A DNA stretch of 64,000 bases, from positions 1 to 64,000 of the forward strand of contig NZ_FOTK01000019.1 in assembly GCF_900114535.1 (NCBI RefSeq), read 5' to 3'. The notes beneath the pieces are model-generated. The model searched no databases and had not been told where the DNA came from. It worked only from the letters and a program-made list of their open reading frames with translations. Positions 27,628-35,194 of the stretch are shown piece after piece (position 1 is the first letter of the stretch; every line of letters begins with the position of its first letter). The translations under genes were made by a program, and so were the position numbers. This DNA comes from Methylobacterium pseudosasicola (lineage in GTDB: Bacteria > Pseudomonadota > Alphaproteobacteria > Rhizobiales > Beijerinckiaceae).

Positions 27628-27899
27628 TGCGGGGCCTCCGTGTCGGAGCATGCGGCGAGGTCGTCGATTAGCGTCCGGAGCCGCTCCGGGATCGGCAGGG
27701 CCAGAACATCAGCGTAGTGCAGGCGCAGACCGCGCCCGATCCGGGCGCGCGCCGCGTCGTTAATCGGCCGACGCCCGGGCGCGGGCCCTGCGGCCGCGCC
27801 GTCGGGCAGGGGCGAGGCGCCGGCCACGGGTGCCGACCCGTCTCCGTCCGCCGCTCCGGCGGACCGCGTCACCGTCCGCTCGTCCTTGCCCTGGCTCAT
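27624..27899 (-). CDS. nepR: Anti-sigma factor NepR
   Basis: The 91-residue protein has a disordered Gly/Ala/Pro N-terminal half and the conserved two-helix NepR core at about 50-85 (GRGLRLHYADVLALPIPERL and RTLIDDLAA). NepR binds and blocks EcfG until phospho-PhyR takes it away. The gene is directly upstream of ecfG with a four-base overlap, the standard order. No EcfG-type GGAAC-CGTT promoter was seen in the short upstream region. Confidence 0.88.
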   Translation of the reverse strand: MSQGKDERTVTRSAGAADGDGSAPVAGASPLPDGAAAGPAPGRRPINDAARARIGRGLRLHYADVLALPIPERLRTLIDDLAACSDTEAPQ

Positions 27900-28298
27900 G
27901 ACTGCGCCCCGACCCTCTGGCGACGCGGCCCCGACAGGGCCTGCGCTCCGCCGCCTCGGTCTCGCGACCGGTGCGGGCTGAGACGCGCTTCATCGCCTTC
28001 CGGCGGCGCTGGTAGGCGCGCCGGATTTAATCGGTTCTGAACTTCGTATTCATCAAATCTTAATCTAGAAATTCGCGAGCTGGACCGTAATTTATTGACA
28101 ATTGCGCCAGATACAATTCAGAAATACTTATCTGAGCTTGGCAGTAAGCCATCGTCGCGCGGCGCAGCTGAACGGGTGCTGAGCATGGGCGACCGATCAC
28201 GGCCCGCACAGACTCAGACTTGGCCGAAGCGGCCGCCGACAAGTCGAAGGAAGGATGGTGCGCCCGGTCCCGGCCGAGGCACAAGGGCGCGGGAGGTG
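27900..28298. other. Intergenic region between nepR and tRNA-Thr
   Basis: About 400 bases. The first half is GC-rich leader of nepR. Around 28030-28120 the sequence becomes AT-rich (AATCTTAATCTAGAAATTCG and TTTATTGACAATTGCG), the likely place of the nepR promoter. Open frames here are extensions of the tRNA region and not supported as genes. Confidence 0.4.
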
Positions 28299-28373
28299 TG
28301 GTGCCGGTGGAGAGGATCGAACTCCCGACCTTCGGTTTACAAAACCGCTGCACTACCGCTGTGCTACACCGGC
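28299..28373 (-). tRNA. tRNA-Thr(UGU)
   Basis: The 75-base tRNA has acceptor GCCGGTG/CACCGGC, D-arm TAGCACAGCGGTAGTGCA, anticodon loop TTTTGTAAA with TGT, T-arm GGGAGTTCGATCCTC and encoded CCA. The sequence is canonical. Confidence 0.96.
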
Positions 28374-28455
28374 CCGCGACACGCTTGCTACCAGTCGCGG
28401 TGCCGCCGCTCAAGCCGAGGCGGGTTAGGATCCGAAATCTGGCGCGCGGAATCGG

Positions 28456-28836
28456 CTAGCGGCCCGAGTTTCGCGCCAGGGCCTTCAGGCGCTGGTCCGC
28501 CCGGTCGATGCGCTCGGCGATGCCCCGGCGGATGCAGCGGTCGACTGAGTCGCCGGCGTAGAAGCCGGTCGTCTTGTCCTGGTGCCGGCAGGCTTGGATC
28601 GGCGGCCAGGCGACCACCCCGGCCACGACCAGCAGCACGATCAGGCTATCGACGACGAGCCAGCCCTTCCAGCCGAGGCGGAAGCCGCCCCGGCCGAGCG
28701 CCCGCGGGGGCCGGCGGCGGCCGCGCCGATTCTCCGGCTCGGTGCCGAGCCGCGCCATGCGGGCGCGAAACTGGACCTCTTCGAGGGCGTCAGGGGCGGC
28801 GCCGGAGGAGGATGAGGGGAGGGGCCGGCTGGACAT
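28456..28836 (-). CDS. Small membrane protein, unknown
   Basis: The 126-residue protein has a basic cytoplasmic N-terminal half (about 1-55, many Arg including NRRGRRRPPRALGRGG), one membrane helix (about 58-78, WLVVDSLIVLLVVAGVVAW), and a C-terminal part with two Cys (IQACRHQDKT, VDRCIRRGI) that would be periplasmic and could pair. Function unknown. The next gene on the same strand, also a small membrane protein, lies about 60 bases upstream, so the two may be co-transcribed. Confidence 0.6.
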   Translation of the reverse strand: MSSRPLPSSSSGAAPDALEEVQFRARMARLGTEPENRRGRRRPPRALGRGGFRLGWKGWLVVDSLIVLLVVAGVVAWPPIQACRHQDKTTGFYAGDSVDRCIRRGIAERIDRADQRLKALARNSGR

Positions 28837-28894
28837 GGCGGGAGCTCGCGAGGAACGGTGCGGCGCGGGACGCGGCGGGGTGTTCGCCCGCGCC

Positions 28895-29188
28895 TCAATC
28901 GATCAGGCGCTTCAGGAGGGCGAAGTTGTCCTGCATCGATAGGACGTTGCCGATCATCTCGCCGCGCGCGCAGGCGCCCGCGCCGAGGAGCCCGAGCCAG
29001 CTCGACGCAGCGGGACGGGCGCTGCAATCGGCGAAGCTGCCGTAGAGGAAGATCGCCCCGGGCAGCAGGAACAATGCGAGCTTCACGAGCCCGAACATCC
29101 GCCCGAACAGGCTCTTGCGGGGGCGCCGCGGCTCGTCCCAGTCGTCGTACCAATCCGCGTCGGCGGCGTCCCTGTCTCGACGGTCCAT
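28895..29188 (-). CDS. Small membrane protein, unknown
   Basis: The 97-residue protein has an acidic start (MDRRDRDAADADWYDDWDEP), a basic patch (RRPRKSLFGRMF), one membrane helix (about 33-50, LVKLALFLLPGAIFLYGSF) and a short C-terminal part with Cys55 and Cys74. Charge distribution suggests an N-in topology. It is next to another small single-helix protein on the same strand. No known domain recognised. Confidence 0.55.
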   Translation of the reverse strand: MDRRDRDAADADWYDDWDEPRRPRKSLFGRMFGLVKLALFLLPGAIFLYGSFADCSARPAASSWLGLLGAGACARGEMIGNVLSMQDNFALLKRLID

Positions 29189-29323
29189 CGCGGTCTCGTG
29201 TCCGGCCTGATCGGAATTCGCCGGATGAAACTGCCACGCTTTCGTGAAGCGGTGCCTAAAACGGATGTTTAAAGGCGGATGAAATCACCATTCGCAGCCT
29301 GTCGATGACCCAAAGGTCTCGGG

Positions 29324-29689
29324 TCAGGCGGCCAGCGCCCGTCTCACGGTGGCGCGCAGGTCCGCGAGCGAGAACGGCTTGGTCAGCACATCGGTGACGA
29401 TCGCATCGAGCCCGCGGGCGCGCTCCCGCTGGTCGGCGAAGCCGGTCATCAGCAGGATCGTCAGGTCCGGGAAGTCGCGCTTGGCGGCGAGCGCCAGGGC
29501 GATGCCGTCCATGAGCGGCATGCGGATGTCGGTCAGCATCAGGTCGAACCCGCCATCGGCCTCGTTGAGCCGGTCGAGCCCGTCGCTGCCGTCATTGGCG
29601 GTCACGACGGCGTGGCCGTCGATCTCCAGCCCCCGCTTGAGGAAGCCGCGGACGGTCTCTTCGTCATCCACGAGAAGGATGCGCGCCAT
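29324..29689 (-). CDS. cpdR: Single-domain response regulator CpdR
   Basis: The 121-residue receiver has acidic pocket Asp8-Asp9, phospho-Asp54 (LMLTDIRMPLMDG), Thr in LLMTGFAD and Lys in LTKPFSLADL. The stretches MDGIALALAAKRDFPDLTIL and ARGLDAIVTDVLTKPFSL match CpdR rather than other single receivers. Unphosphorylated CpdR primes the ClpXP protease for CtrA and other substrates; phosphate comes from CckA through ChpT. The gene follows hpt on the same strand after a hairpin. Confidence 0.85.
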   Translation of the reverse strand: MARILLVDDEETVRGFLKRGLEIDGHAVVTANDGSDGLDRLNEADGGFDLMLTDIRMPLMDGIALALAAKRDFPDLTILLMTGFADQRERARGLDAIVTDVLTKPFSLADLRATVRRALAA

Positions 29690-29844
29690 GGGGTTCCGTC
29701 AACGTTCCTGATCCCGGGCCTGATTCCGAGGGCGTCTCGACAGGATGAGACTTCAGGCCTGTTTATGGATAACAGATCACGAACGGAACCGTTGCCCTGT
29801 CAAGTCGGGCGACGGGAAAACAATCGCATCGCCGGGTGGCGCGG

Positions 29845-29873
29845 CGAAAATGCCGCGCCCGCTCATGGGCGCG
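29845..29873 (-). terminator. Hairpin directly after hpt
   Basis: On the minus strand CGCGCCC and GGGCGCG (29854-29860 with 29867-29873) form a seven-pair stem around a six-base loop, starting right after the hpt stop and followed by GCATTTTCG. It could end the hpt transcript before cpdR. Confidence 0.5.
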
Positions 29874-30443
29874 TCAGGCCTCGTCGAACAGGTCCGGGTC
29901 GCCGCTGCCGAAATCGACCACGCCCACGAAGGGCAGCTGGCGGAAGGCGTGGGCCGCATCCATTCCGTAGCCGACCACGAACACGTCCGGGCAGGTGAAG
30001 CCGACGAAATCGGCGTCGATCGTCACGGCGCGCTTGCCCGGCTTCTCGAGCAGCACGGCGGTGAGTACCCGCTTGGCGCCCCTCGCCATGAGGAGGTCCT
30101 TGGCGAACACCACGGTCCGGCCGGATTCCAAGATGTCGTCCACCAGGAGCACGTCCCGCCCGCGCACCTCACTCTGCACATCGCGCAGGATCTCGACCTG
30201 GCCGGTGGAGACGGTGCCGGTGCGGTAGCTCGACAGGTGCACGAACTCCACCTGCGGCGAGAGCCCGACCCGGTGCAGCGCCCGCAGGAGGTCGGCGGCG
30301 AACATGAAGCTGCCCTTGAGCACCGCGACGACCAGCAGATCCTCCGGGTTCGCCGACAGGATCTCCTGCGCCAGCTCAGTGTTGCGCTTGGCGATCGCCG
30401 CCTCGTCGAAGAGGGTGCGGACGCGCCGCTCGGGGATGCTCAT
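29874..30443 (-). CDS. hpt: Hypoxanthine phosphoribosyltransferase
   Basis: The 189-residue purine salvage enzyme joins hypoxanthine or guanine to PRPP. The PRPP-binding motif VLLVDDILESGRT (about 103-115) is perfect, VAVLKGSFMFAADLLR is the conserved N-terminal loop, and VGYGMD (Mg and base binding) is near the C-terminus. Length fits the bacterial family. cpdR lies downstream on the same strand. Confidence 0.93.
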   Translation of the reverse strand: MSIPERRVRTLFDEAAIAKRNTELAQEILSANPEDLLVVAVLKGSFMFAADLLRALHRVGLSPQVEFVHLSSYRTGTVSTGQVEILRDVQSEVRGRDVLLVDDILESGRTVVFAKDLLMARGAKRVLTAVLLEKPGKRAVTIDADFVGFTCPDVFVVGYGMDAAHAFRQLPFVGVVDFGSGDPDLFDEA

Positions 30444-30564
30444 CTGACGTGTCCCGGGAGCTTGTTCTTCTTGCGGGACGGGCTCGCCGCCGCGATCGAA
30501 GGTCGGTCTTAGCGCCCGAAGGCCGCCGGGGGAACTCCGGATCGCGCCGCCCGTGGACGGCGTG

Positions 30565-31641
30565 TCAGCCGTTGTCGCCCCGGATCGCCGCGATCACCGC
30601 ATCCGTGACCGCGCGGGTGGTGGCCGTGCCGCCGAGATCGGGGGTATGCAGGGCGGGATCGGCGGTGACGCGCTCGACCGCGCGCATCAGCCGGTCGGCG
30701 GCGGGTTTTTCGCCCAGATGCTCCAGCATCTGGCAGGCGGTCCAGAAGGTGCCGACCGGGTTGGCGATGCCCTTGCCGGTGATGTCGAAGGCCGAGCCGT
30801 GGATCGGCTCGAACATCGAGGGAAACCGGCGCTCCGGGTTGATGTTGGCGGTGGGCGCGATGCCCAGCGACCCGGCCAGCGCTGCCGCGAGGTCCGACAG
30901 GATGTCGGCGTGCAGGTTGGTCGCCACGATCGTGTCGAGGGTTTCGGGCTTGCCCACCATCCGCATGGTCATGGCGTCGACCAGCATCTTGTCCCAGGTC
31001 ACGTCGGGGAAATCCTGCGCCACCTCGGCGGCGATCTCGTCCCACATCACCATGGCGTGCCGCTGCGCGTTCGACTTGGTGACGACGGTCAGGAGCTTGC
31101 GCGGACGCGAGCGCGCCAGCGCGAACGCGTAGCGGATGATGCGGTCGACGCCCGAACGGGTCATCATCGACACGTCGGTGGCGACCTCGTTGGCGTGGCC
31201 CTGGTGCACCCGGCCGCCGACGCCGGCATACTCGCCCTCGGAGTTCTCGCGCACGATCACCCAGTCGAGCTCGGGCCCGCTGACGTGGCGCAGGGGGCTG
31301 GTGATGCCGGGCAGGATCCGGGTCGGCCGGACATTGGCGTATTGGTCGAAGGGCTGGCAGATCGCGAGCCGCAGGCCCCAGAGGGTGATGTGGTCGGGCA
31401 CGTCCGGCGCGCCGACCGCCCCGAAGAAGATCGCGTCGTGATCCTTGATTTTCTCGCGACCATCCGCCGGCATCATCACGCCGTGCTTCTTGTAATAGTC
31501 CGAGCCCCAGTCGAACCGATCGAAGGCGAAGCGGAACCTGCCCTCGCGCTCGGCGAGGACGTCGAGCACTTCGATGCCGGCGGCGATGACCTCCTTGCCG
31601 ATTCCGTCCCCCGGGATGGCGGCGATGCGGTACTGCTTCAT
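30565..31641 (-). CDS. Tartrate dehydrogenase/decarboxylase-like NAD-dependent dehydrogenase (TtuC family)
   Basis: The 358-residue enzyme is of the isocitrate/isopropylmalate dehydrogenase fold. The N-terminal AAIPGDGIGKEVIAAG, the substrate region WVIVRENSEGEYAG, the catalytic Lys in LTVVTKSNAQR, metal ligands in ATNLHADILSDLAAAL, and the NAD-loop FEPIHGSAFDITGKGIANP are present. Families called tartrate dehydrogenase also use D-malate; the substrate cannot be told from sequence. A clear paralogue lies at 54164 on the other flank of the 20-kb element. Start at 31641 gives the usual length. Confidence 0.85.
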   Translation of the reverse strand: MKQYRIAAIPGDGIGKEVIAAGIEVLDVLAEREGRFRFAFDRFDWGSDYYKKHGVMMPADGREKIKDHDAIFFGAVGAPDVPDHITLWGLRLAICQPFDQYANVRPTRILPGITSPLRHVSGPELDWVIVRENSEGEYAGVGGRVHQGHANEVATDVSMMTRSGVDRIIRYAFALARSRPRKLLTVVTKSNAQRHAMVMWDEIAAEVAQDFPDVTWDKMLVDAMTMRMVGKPETLDTIVATNLHADILSDLAAALAGSLGIAPTANINPERRFPSMFEPIHGSAFDITGKGIANPVGTFWTACQMLEHLGEKPAADRLMRAVERVTADPALHTPDLGGTATTRAVTDAVIAAIRGDNG

Positions 31642-31810
31642 GGCGCGTCCTCGATGGTCTTGTTCGTCCGCCGCCCGTCGAGGAGCGCCGGTCTCGCGGC
31701 AGGATGGCATAGGGCCGGTGTTCTGCCGACCCCGGCAAGTCGGCGCCGATCCTGGGTCCGCGGTTCCATGGGCGGGGACCGCTTGCGCTGCGCGCGAGAT
31801 CCGGAAACGC

Positions 31811-31841
31811 AAAAGGGGTCGGCAATCCGCCAACCCCTTGC
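31811..31841 (-). terminator. Terminator originally belonging to tRNA-His
   Basis: On the minus strand AAGGGGTT (31832-31839) pairs with GACCCCTT (31813-31819 and next base), with an inner GGC/GCC extension, followed by TTTTGCG. It lies 20 bases beyond the left 51-bp repeat, that is, downstream of the tRNA-His 3' fragment. It is the likely intrinsic terminator of tRNA-His before the element was inserted. Confidence 0.7.
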
Positions 31842-31859
31842 GCAGTCGTCCTGAATGGA

Positions 31860-31910
31860 TGGTACCACCGCCCCGGCTCGAACGGGGGACCCCCAGATCC
31901 ACAATCTGGT
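31860..31910. repeat. attL: 51-bp copy of the tRNA-His 3' part
   Basis: This segment is identical over 51 bases to 51889-51939 (acceptor 3' strand, T-arm and anticodon arm of tRNA-His). Flanking bases differ on both sides. The tRNA 5' part is missing here, so it is a non-functional remnant left by site-specific integration. Confidence 0.95.
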
Positions 31911-32012
31911 TTAAGGGCAAAACAAGCCCTAACAATCAGGTGCCCTCTGGACGGTCAACGGCTTTGCCAGGCCTAGCAAAAACTGCCATTGTGATGCTTT
32001 GTTAGTAACACG

Positions 32013-32058
32013 GGGTAACAGGGCATAACGCTCGGTTTCTGTTACCCCTGGTTACCCC
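32013..32058. promoter_or_regulatory. Repeated GTTACCCC sites before the integrase
   Basis: GGGGTAACA (32012-32020), GTTACCCCTGG (32041-32051) and GTTACCCC (32051-32058) stand between attL and the integrase start. GTTACCCCTGG recurs at 51843-51853 beside attR, with GTTACCCT at 51831. They are candidate integrase arm or excisionase sites and may also cover the int promoter. Confidence 0.5.
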
Positions 32059-32072
32059 GGAGGATCACCAGA

Positions 32073-33317
32073 GTGGCAGCGCGAGTCCTCACCGTGCAAG
32101 CCATAGAACGCCTGAAGCCCGACGCTGCGCGCCGGTTGGAGATCCCGGACGCGACGCTGCCAGGGCTGTACTTCATCATCCAGCCGTCCGGCGCGAAAAG
32201 CTGGGCGGTCCGATACCGGCATGGCGGCCGCACCCGAAAGCTCACCCTCGGCGCTTATCCGGCTCTCGACCTCGTGAAGGCTCGAACCGAGGGGAGGGCG
32301 GCACTCCAGTCCGTGTCGCTTGGGCAGGATCCGATTGCGGAACGCAAGGTGGCCGTGCCCTTGCCGACGCGTGACCTGATCGGCTCGGTGATCGACAGCT
32401 TCATCGAGCGTCACGTGAAGCCGCGGAACCGGCCTCGCACGGCCGAGGAGACGATCCGGATCCTGCGGACCAAGGTGCTGCCGGTCTGGGACGGCCGGAA
32501 GATCCAGGACATCAGCCGCCGCGACGTGATCGATCTACTCGACGGGATCGTGGATGCTGGGACACCGGTAGCTGCCAACCGCACGCTCGCGGCCCTGTCC
32601 AAGCTATTCAACTGGGCTACCGATCGCGGTGTCATCGACGCGAACCCGTGCGTGCGCATTAAGGCGCCGGCGGCCGAGACGAGCCGCGACCGCGTCCTGA
32701 GCGACGAAGAGTTGCGCCTGCTCTGGCGAGGCTGCGCTTCGATCGGATGGCCGTTCGGTCCGTTCGTGCAACTCCTGCTGCTGACTGCTCAGCGCCGCGA
32801 TGAAGTCGCCAAGATGCGGCGCGTCGAACTGCGCGAGAGCGGCACGCTGTGGACCATACCGGGGGAGCGAGCGAAGAACGGTCAGGCTCACGATGTGCCG
32901 TTGAGCGGCACGGCACAGGGCATCCTGGGCTCACTGCCGCGGGTAGCAGGGCGGGCCGGCTATCTCATCAGCACGACTGGCAACAGCGGCATTTCGGGTT
33001 ACGCCAAGGCCAAGGCGCGCCTCGACGCTGTCATGCTGGCTCTTGCACGCACCGACGCGGTTGCCGCTGGGGGCGATCCTGACAGCATCGCTATCGAACC
33101 CTGGCGGCTGCACGATCTGCGCCGGACGGCTTCGACAGGTATGGGCCGCCTGAAGATCGAGCCGCACGTGATCGAGGCCGTGCTGAACCATCGGTCCGGC
33201 GTCATCCAGGGCGTGGCGGCCGTCTACAACCGGTACCAATACCTCGATGAGAAGCGGGCGGCGCTGGAGGCGTGGGCGGCGCATGTTGAGGCGATCGTCT
33301 GCAAGAAAGCTCACTGA
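32073..33317 (+). CDS. int: P4-type tyrosine integrase
   Basis: The 414-residue recombinase uses a GTG start with GGAGG about ten bases upstream. It has an N-terminal DUF4102-like arm-binding domain (LPGLYFIIQPSGAKSWAVRY, RKLTLGAYPALDL), a core-binding SAM-like domain (about 100-190), and the catalytic domain with Arg241 (LTAQRRDEVAKM), His347/Arg350 (RLHDLRRTAS), His373 (LNHRSG) and Tyr385 (AAVYNRYQYL). It reads away from attL into the element, about 160 bp from the repeat. All catalytic residues are intact, so excision may still be possible. Confidence 0.95.
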   Translation: MAARVLTVQAIERLKPDAARRLEIPDATLPGLYFIIQPSGAKSWAVRYRHGGRTRKLTLGAYPALDLVKARTEGRAALQSVSLGQDPIAERKVAVPLPTRDLIGSVIDSFIERHVKPRNRPRTAEETIRILRTKVLPVWDGRKIQDISRRDVIDLLDGIVDAGTPVAANRTLAALSKLFNWATDRGVIDANPCVRIKAPAAETSRDRVLSDEELRLLWRGCASIGWPFGPFVQLLLLTAQRRDEVAKMRRVELRESGTLWTIPGERAKNGQAHDVPLSGTAQGILGSLPRVAGRAGYLISTTGNSGISGYAKAKARLDAVMLALARTDAVAAGGDPDSIAIEPWRLHDLRRTASTGMGRLKIEPHVIEAVLNHRSGVIQGVAAVYNRYQYLDEKRAALEAWAAHVEAIVCKKAH

Positions 33318-33321
33318 GCCG

Positions 33322-33834
33322 ATGGTGACGCCAAGGACAGGAAGGCCGCGAGGTCGACCCCAAAAAAGTTTTCGTGCCGACCCTGAGAGATACGCCGTAG
33401 CTTTGTCTGATGCATTGCAGCTTTTAGGTTTAACAGAAAAATCATCATTTGATTTAGTTGCCGCATTAATTGTCGGACGTGAAACCGCATCTAACATTAC
33501 TGCTGACGGTCGAGTGAAAGTTCAATACGAAAGCGCTTTGCCAGGCTCGCCATCTGTCACAATTCTTGGAAAATCGGATACAATTCGGGGAAAGTCTAAA
33601 CTTAGAGCACGCAAGGGATCAGAGCCTAAATATCTCGCGACAGACGATGCCAATTGGCGGTTAAAAATGGCTCTAGCCTTCGCGGCCACCTTTAGCGCGA
33701 AAGATCCCAATTCTGGTACTAATCTAATCTGTCAACTCACGTCCGAAATCGGCGAGACGGAATATGCGGAAGCTGTCTTACTTCCCATGCTGAGAGCGAA
33801 ATTCGATCCGCCCAATTTTTCCCCACCAGACTGA
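33322..33834 (+). CDS. Unknown AT-rich cargo protein
   Basis: The 170-residue protein starts MVTPRTGRPRGRPQKSFRAD, an AT-hook-like basic GRPRGRP motif, then a helical part (LSDALQLLGLTEKSSFDLVA). Base use is clearly AT-richer than neighbours (many A/T third bases, e.g. around 33420-33480), marking recent transfer. It starts four bases after the integrase stop, in the position where elements often carry a regulator or accessory. No firm family. A DNA-binding role is suggested only by the basic motif. Confidence 0.6.
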   Translation: MVTPRTGRPRGRPQKSFRADPERYAVALSDALQLLGLTEKSSFDLVAALIVGRETASNITADGRVKVQYESALPGSPSVTILGKSDTIRGKSKLRARKGSEPKYLATDDANWRLKMALAFAATFSAKDPNSGTNLICQLTSEIGETEYAEAVLLPMLRAKFDPPNFSPPD

Positions 33835-33883
33835 CCGCTTCCTAATCTGCAATTCATAGCGTGCCCTAACAAGGAGCCACGCA

Positions 33884-34096
33884 ATGCCACTTGCTGTCCC
33901 AAAGTCCAACGAAGACTTGCTGCCGACCACGATCACCCGCGCCCGCTACGGCGTGTCGGACATGACGATCTTTCGGTGGCTTGCCGACCCGAAGCTTGGG
34001 TTTCCTCAGCCGATCCGCATCAACGGGCGCCGCTACTGGCGGCTGGCCGACCTGCAGGCCTTCGAGGCCCGGCAGGCTTCGAAGGAGGCCGCATAG
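33884..34096 (+). CDS. AlpA-like helix-turn-helix regulator / excisionase
   Basis: The 70-residue protein has a winged-helix MerR/AlpA-type fold: TTITRARYGVSDMTIFRWLA (HTH), then a wing NGRRYWRLADLQAFEARQ. AlpA-type proteins act as excisionase or activate int in P4-like elements and Gram-negative phage satellites. It is between the integrase and the replication genes, the usual position. A GGAGCC-type RBS precedes the ATG. Confidence 0.8.
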   Translation: MPLAVPKSNEDLLPTTITRARYGVSDMTIFRWLADPKLGFPQPIRINGRRYWRLADLQAFEARQASKEAA

Positions 34097-34097
34097 T

Positions 34098-34304
34098 ATG
34101 CAAAAGAAAACCTGCGCTCAGCGCGGGCCGAGGCAGGTTTCCTTGATTGTCGCTTCGCAGGCCGACGTTGAAGGAAATACTCCCGCCCCCGCCTTTCGGC
34201 AAGATCTGTATCTCGCCGCACGCTATGGCCTGACACCAGCTGTCGCTTCCGCCGTCGCCGAATTGGCGTTTGCGTCCTCCGACTCGTGGAGGGCGACGCG
34301 ATGA
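34098..34304 (+). CDS. Small unknown protein coupled to the Toprim gene
   Basis: The 68-residue basic protein (MQKKTCAQRGPRQVSLIVAS, then LAARYGLTPAVASAVAELAF) starts two bases after the alpA-like stop. Its TGA overlaps the next ATG as ATGATG, which points to coupled translation. Host-like base bias supports real coding. No domain recognised. Confidence 0.5.
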   Translation: MQKKTCAQRGPRQVSLIVASQADVEGNTPAPAFRQDLYLAARYGLTPAVASAVAELAFASSDSWRATR

Positions 34305-35194
34305 TGGATCTTCGCTCCGCAGCGCGCGCGCTCGGTGGCGAAGTGGTCGGCCGGGGCATCGTGTGCCCTGGTCCGCACCACAGCCGCCAAGACCGCTCTC
34401 TCAGCATCTTGTTCGATGCCTCGGCGCCGGGCGGGTTCACCCTGCACAGCCATGCCGGAGACGACTTCGGCGTGTGCCGAGATTATGTTCGTGAGCGAAT
34501 TGGGCTCCAAAGCTTCCACCAGGTGGACACTTTCAGTTCACCTGCCGGACAAGTGGAAACTGAGCTGCCTTCAGACCGCACGGCACTAGCTCTGCGAATT
34601 TGGAATGAGGCTCGGCAACCGGCTGAGTCGCCGGTCGCTCGCCACCTCGCCCGGCGCGGCCTCGATCTCGTCGACGATGTACATGAGGTTCTGCGGTTTC
34701 ATCCTGCGTGTCCCTTCGCGGGCAACCGGACCCGGGCGATGGTCGCGCTGGTCCGCAACATCGTCACTAACCAGCCGCAGGCGATCCACCGCACCGCGCT
34801 GACCCTCGACGGTCAGAAGGTTGAGGTGAACGGCAAGGACCGCCTCGCCCTCGGGAGCATTCGCGGCGGCGCCGTAAAACTCACGGCCGACGAGGAGGTA
34901 ACCACCTGCCTCGGGATCGGTGAAGGGATCGAGACGGCGCTCTCGTTCCGGTGCCTGCCCGAGTTCGGAGCCTCGCCCGTCTGGTCGGTTCTGAATGCAG
35001 GCGGGATCACTAGCTTCCCAGTGCTGCCCGGCATCGAATGCCTTTGGATCGCGGTCGACGATGATCCCGCGGGCCGCGGGGCATCCGAGCTGTGTGCCGA
35101 TCGCTGGCGCCGCGCCGGCCGCGAGGTGTTCCTCGTCCGCTCCACCATCGCGGGTGCCGACCTCAATGACCTCCCGGAGGTGCGCCATGGCTGA
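34301..35194 (+). CDS. Toprim-domain protein (primase-like)
   Basis: The 297-residue protein is of the phage/plasmid primase-like Toprim group. A small N-terminal region with Cys/His residues (IVCPGPHHSRQDRSLSILFD, AGDDFGVCRDYV) may be a residual zinc or CHC2-like fold. The Toprim core is near 205-275: Glu in LGIGEGIETALSF and the Asp pair in IAVDDDPAGRGA. It is paired with the following RepA-like ATPase by an eight-base overlap. It likely supports replication of the excised element. Confidence 0.8.
   Translation: MMDLRSAARALGGEVVGRGIVCPGPHHSRQDRSLSILFDASAPGGFTLHSHAGDDFGVCRDYVRERIGLQSFHQVDTFSSPAGQVETELPSDRTALALRIWNEARQPAESPVARHLARRGLDLVDDVHEVLRFHPACPFAGNRTRAMVALVRNIVTNQPQAIHRTALTLDGQKVEVNGKDRLALGSIRGGAVKLTADEEVTTCLGIGEGIETALSFRCLPEFGASPVWSVLNAGGITSFPVLPGIECLWIAVDDDPAGRGASELCADRWRRAGREVFLVRSTIAGADLNDLPEVRHG

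Noticed and set aside
28060..28413. Minus-strand frame with KPKVGSSILSTG
   Set aside because: It reads through tRNA-Thr in sense and has no RBS or coding bias; typical false gene over a tRNA.
31574..32005. Plus-strand frame containing PPPRLERGTPRSTIW
   Set aside because: The similar frame at 51729 has the same stretch because both cross the tRNA-His repeat; this is antisense tRNA, not protein.
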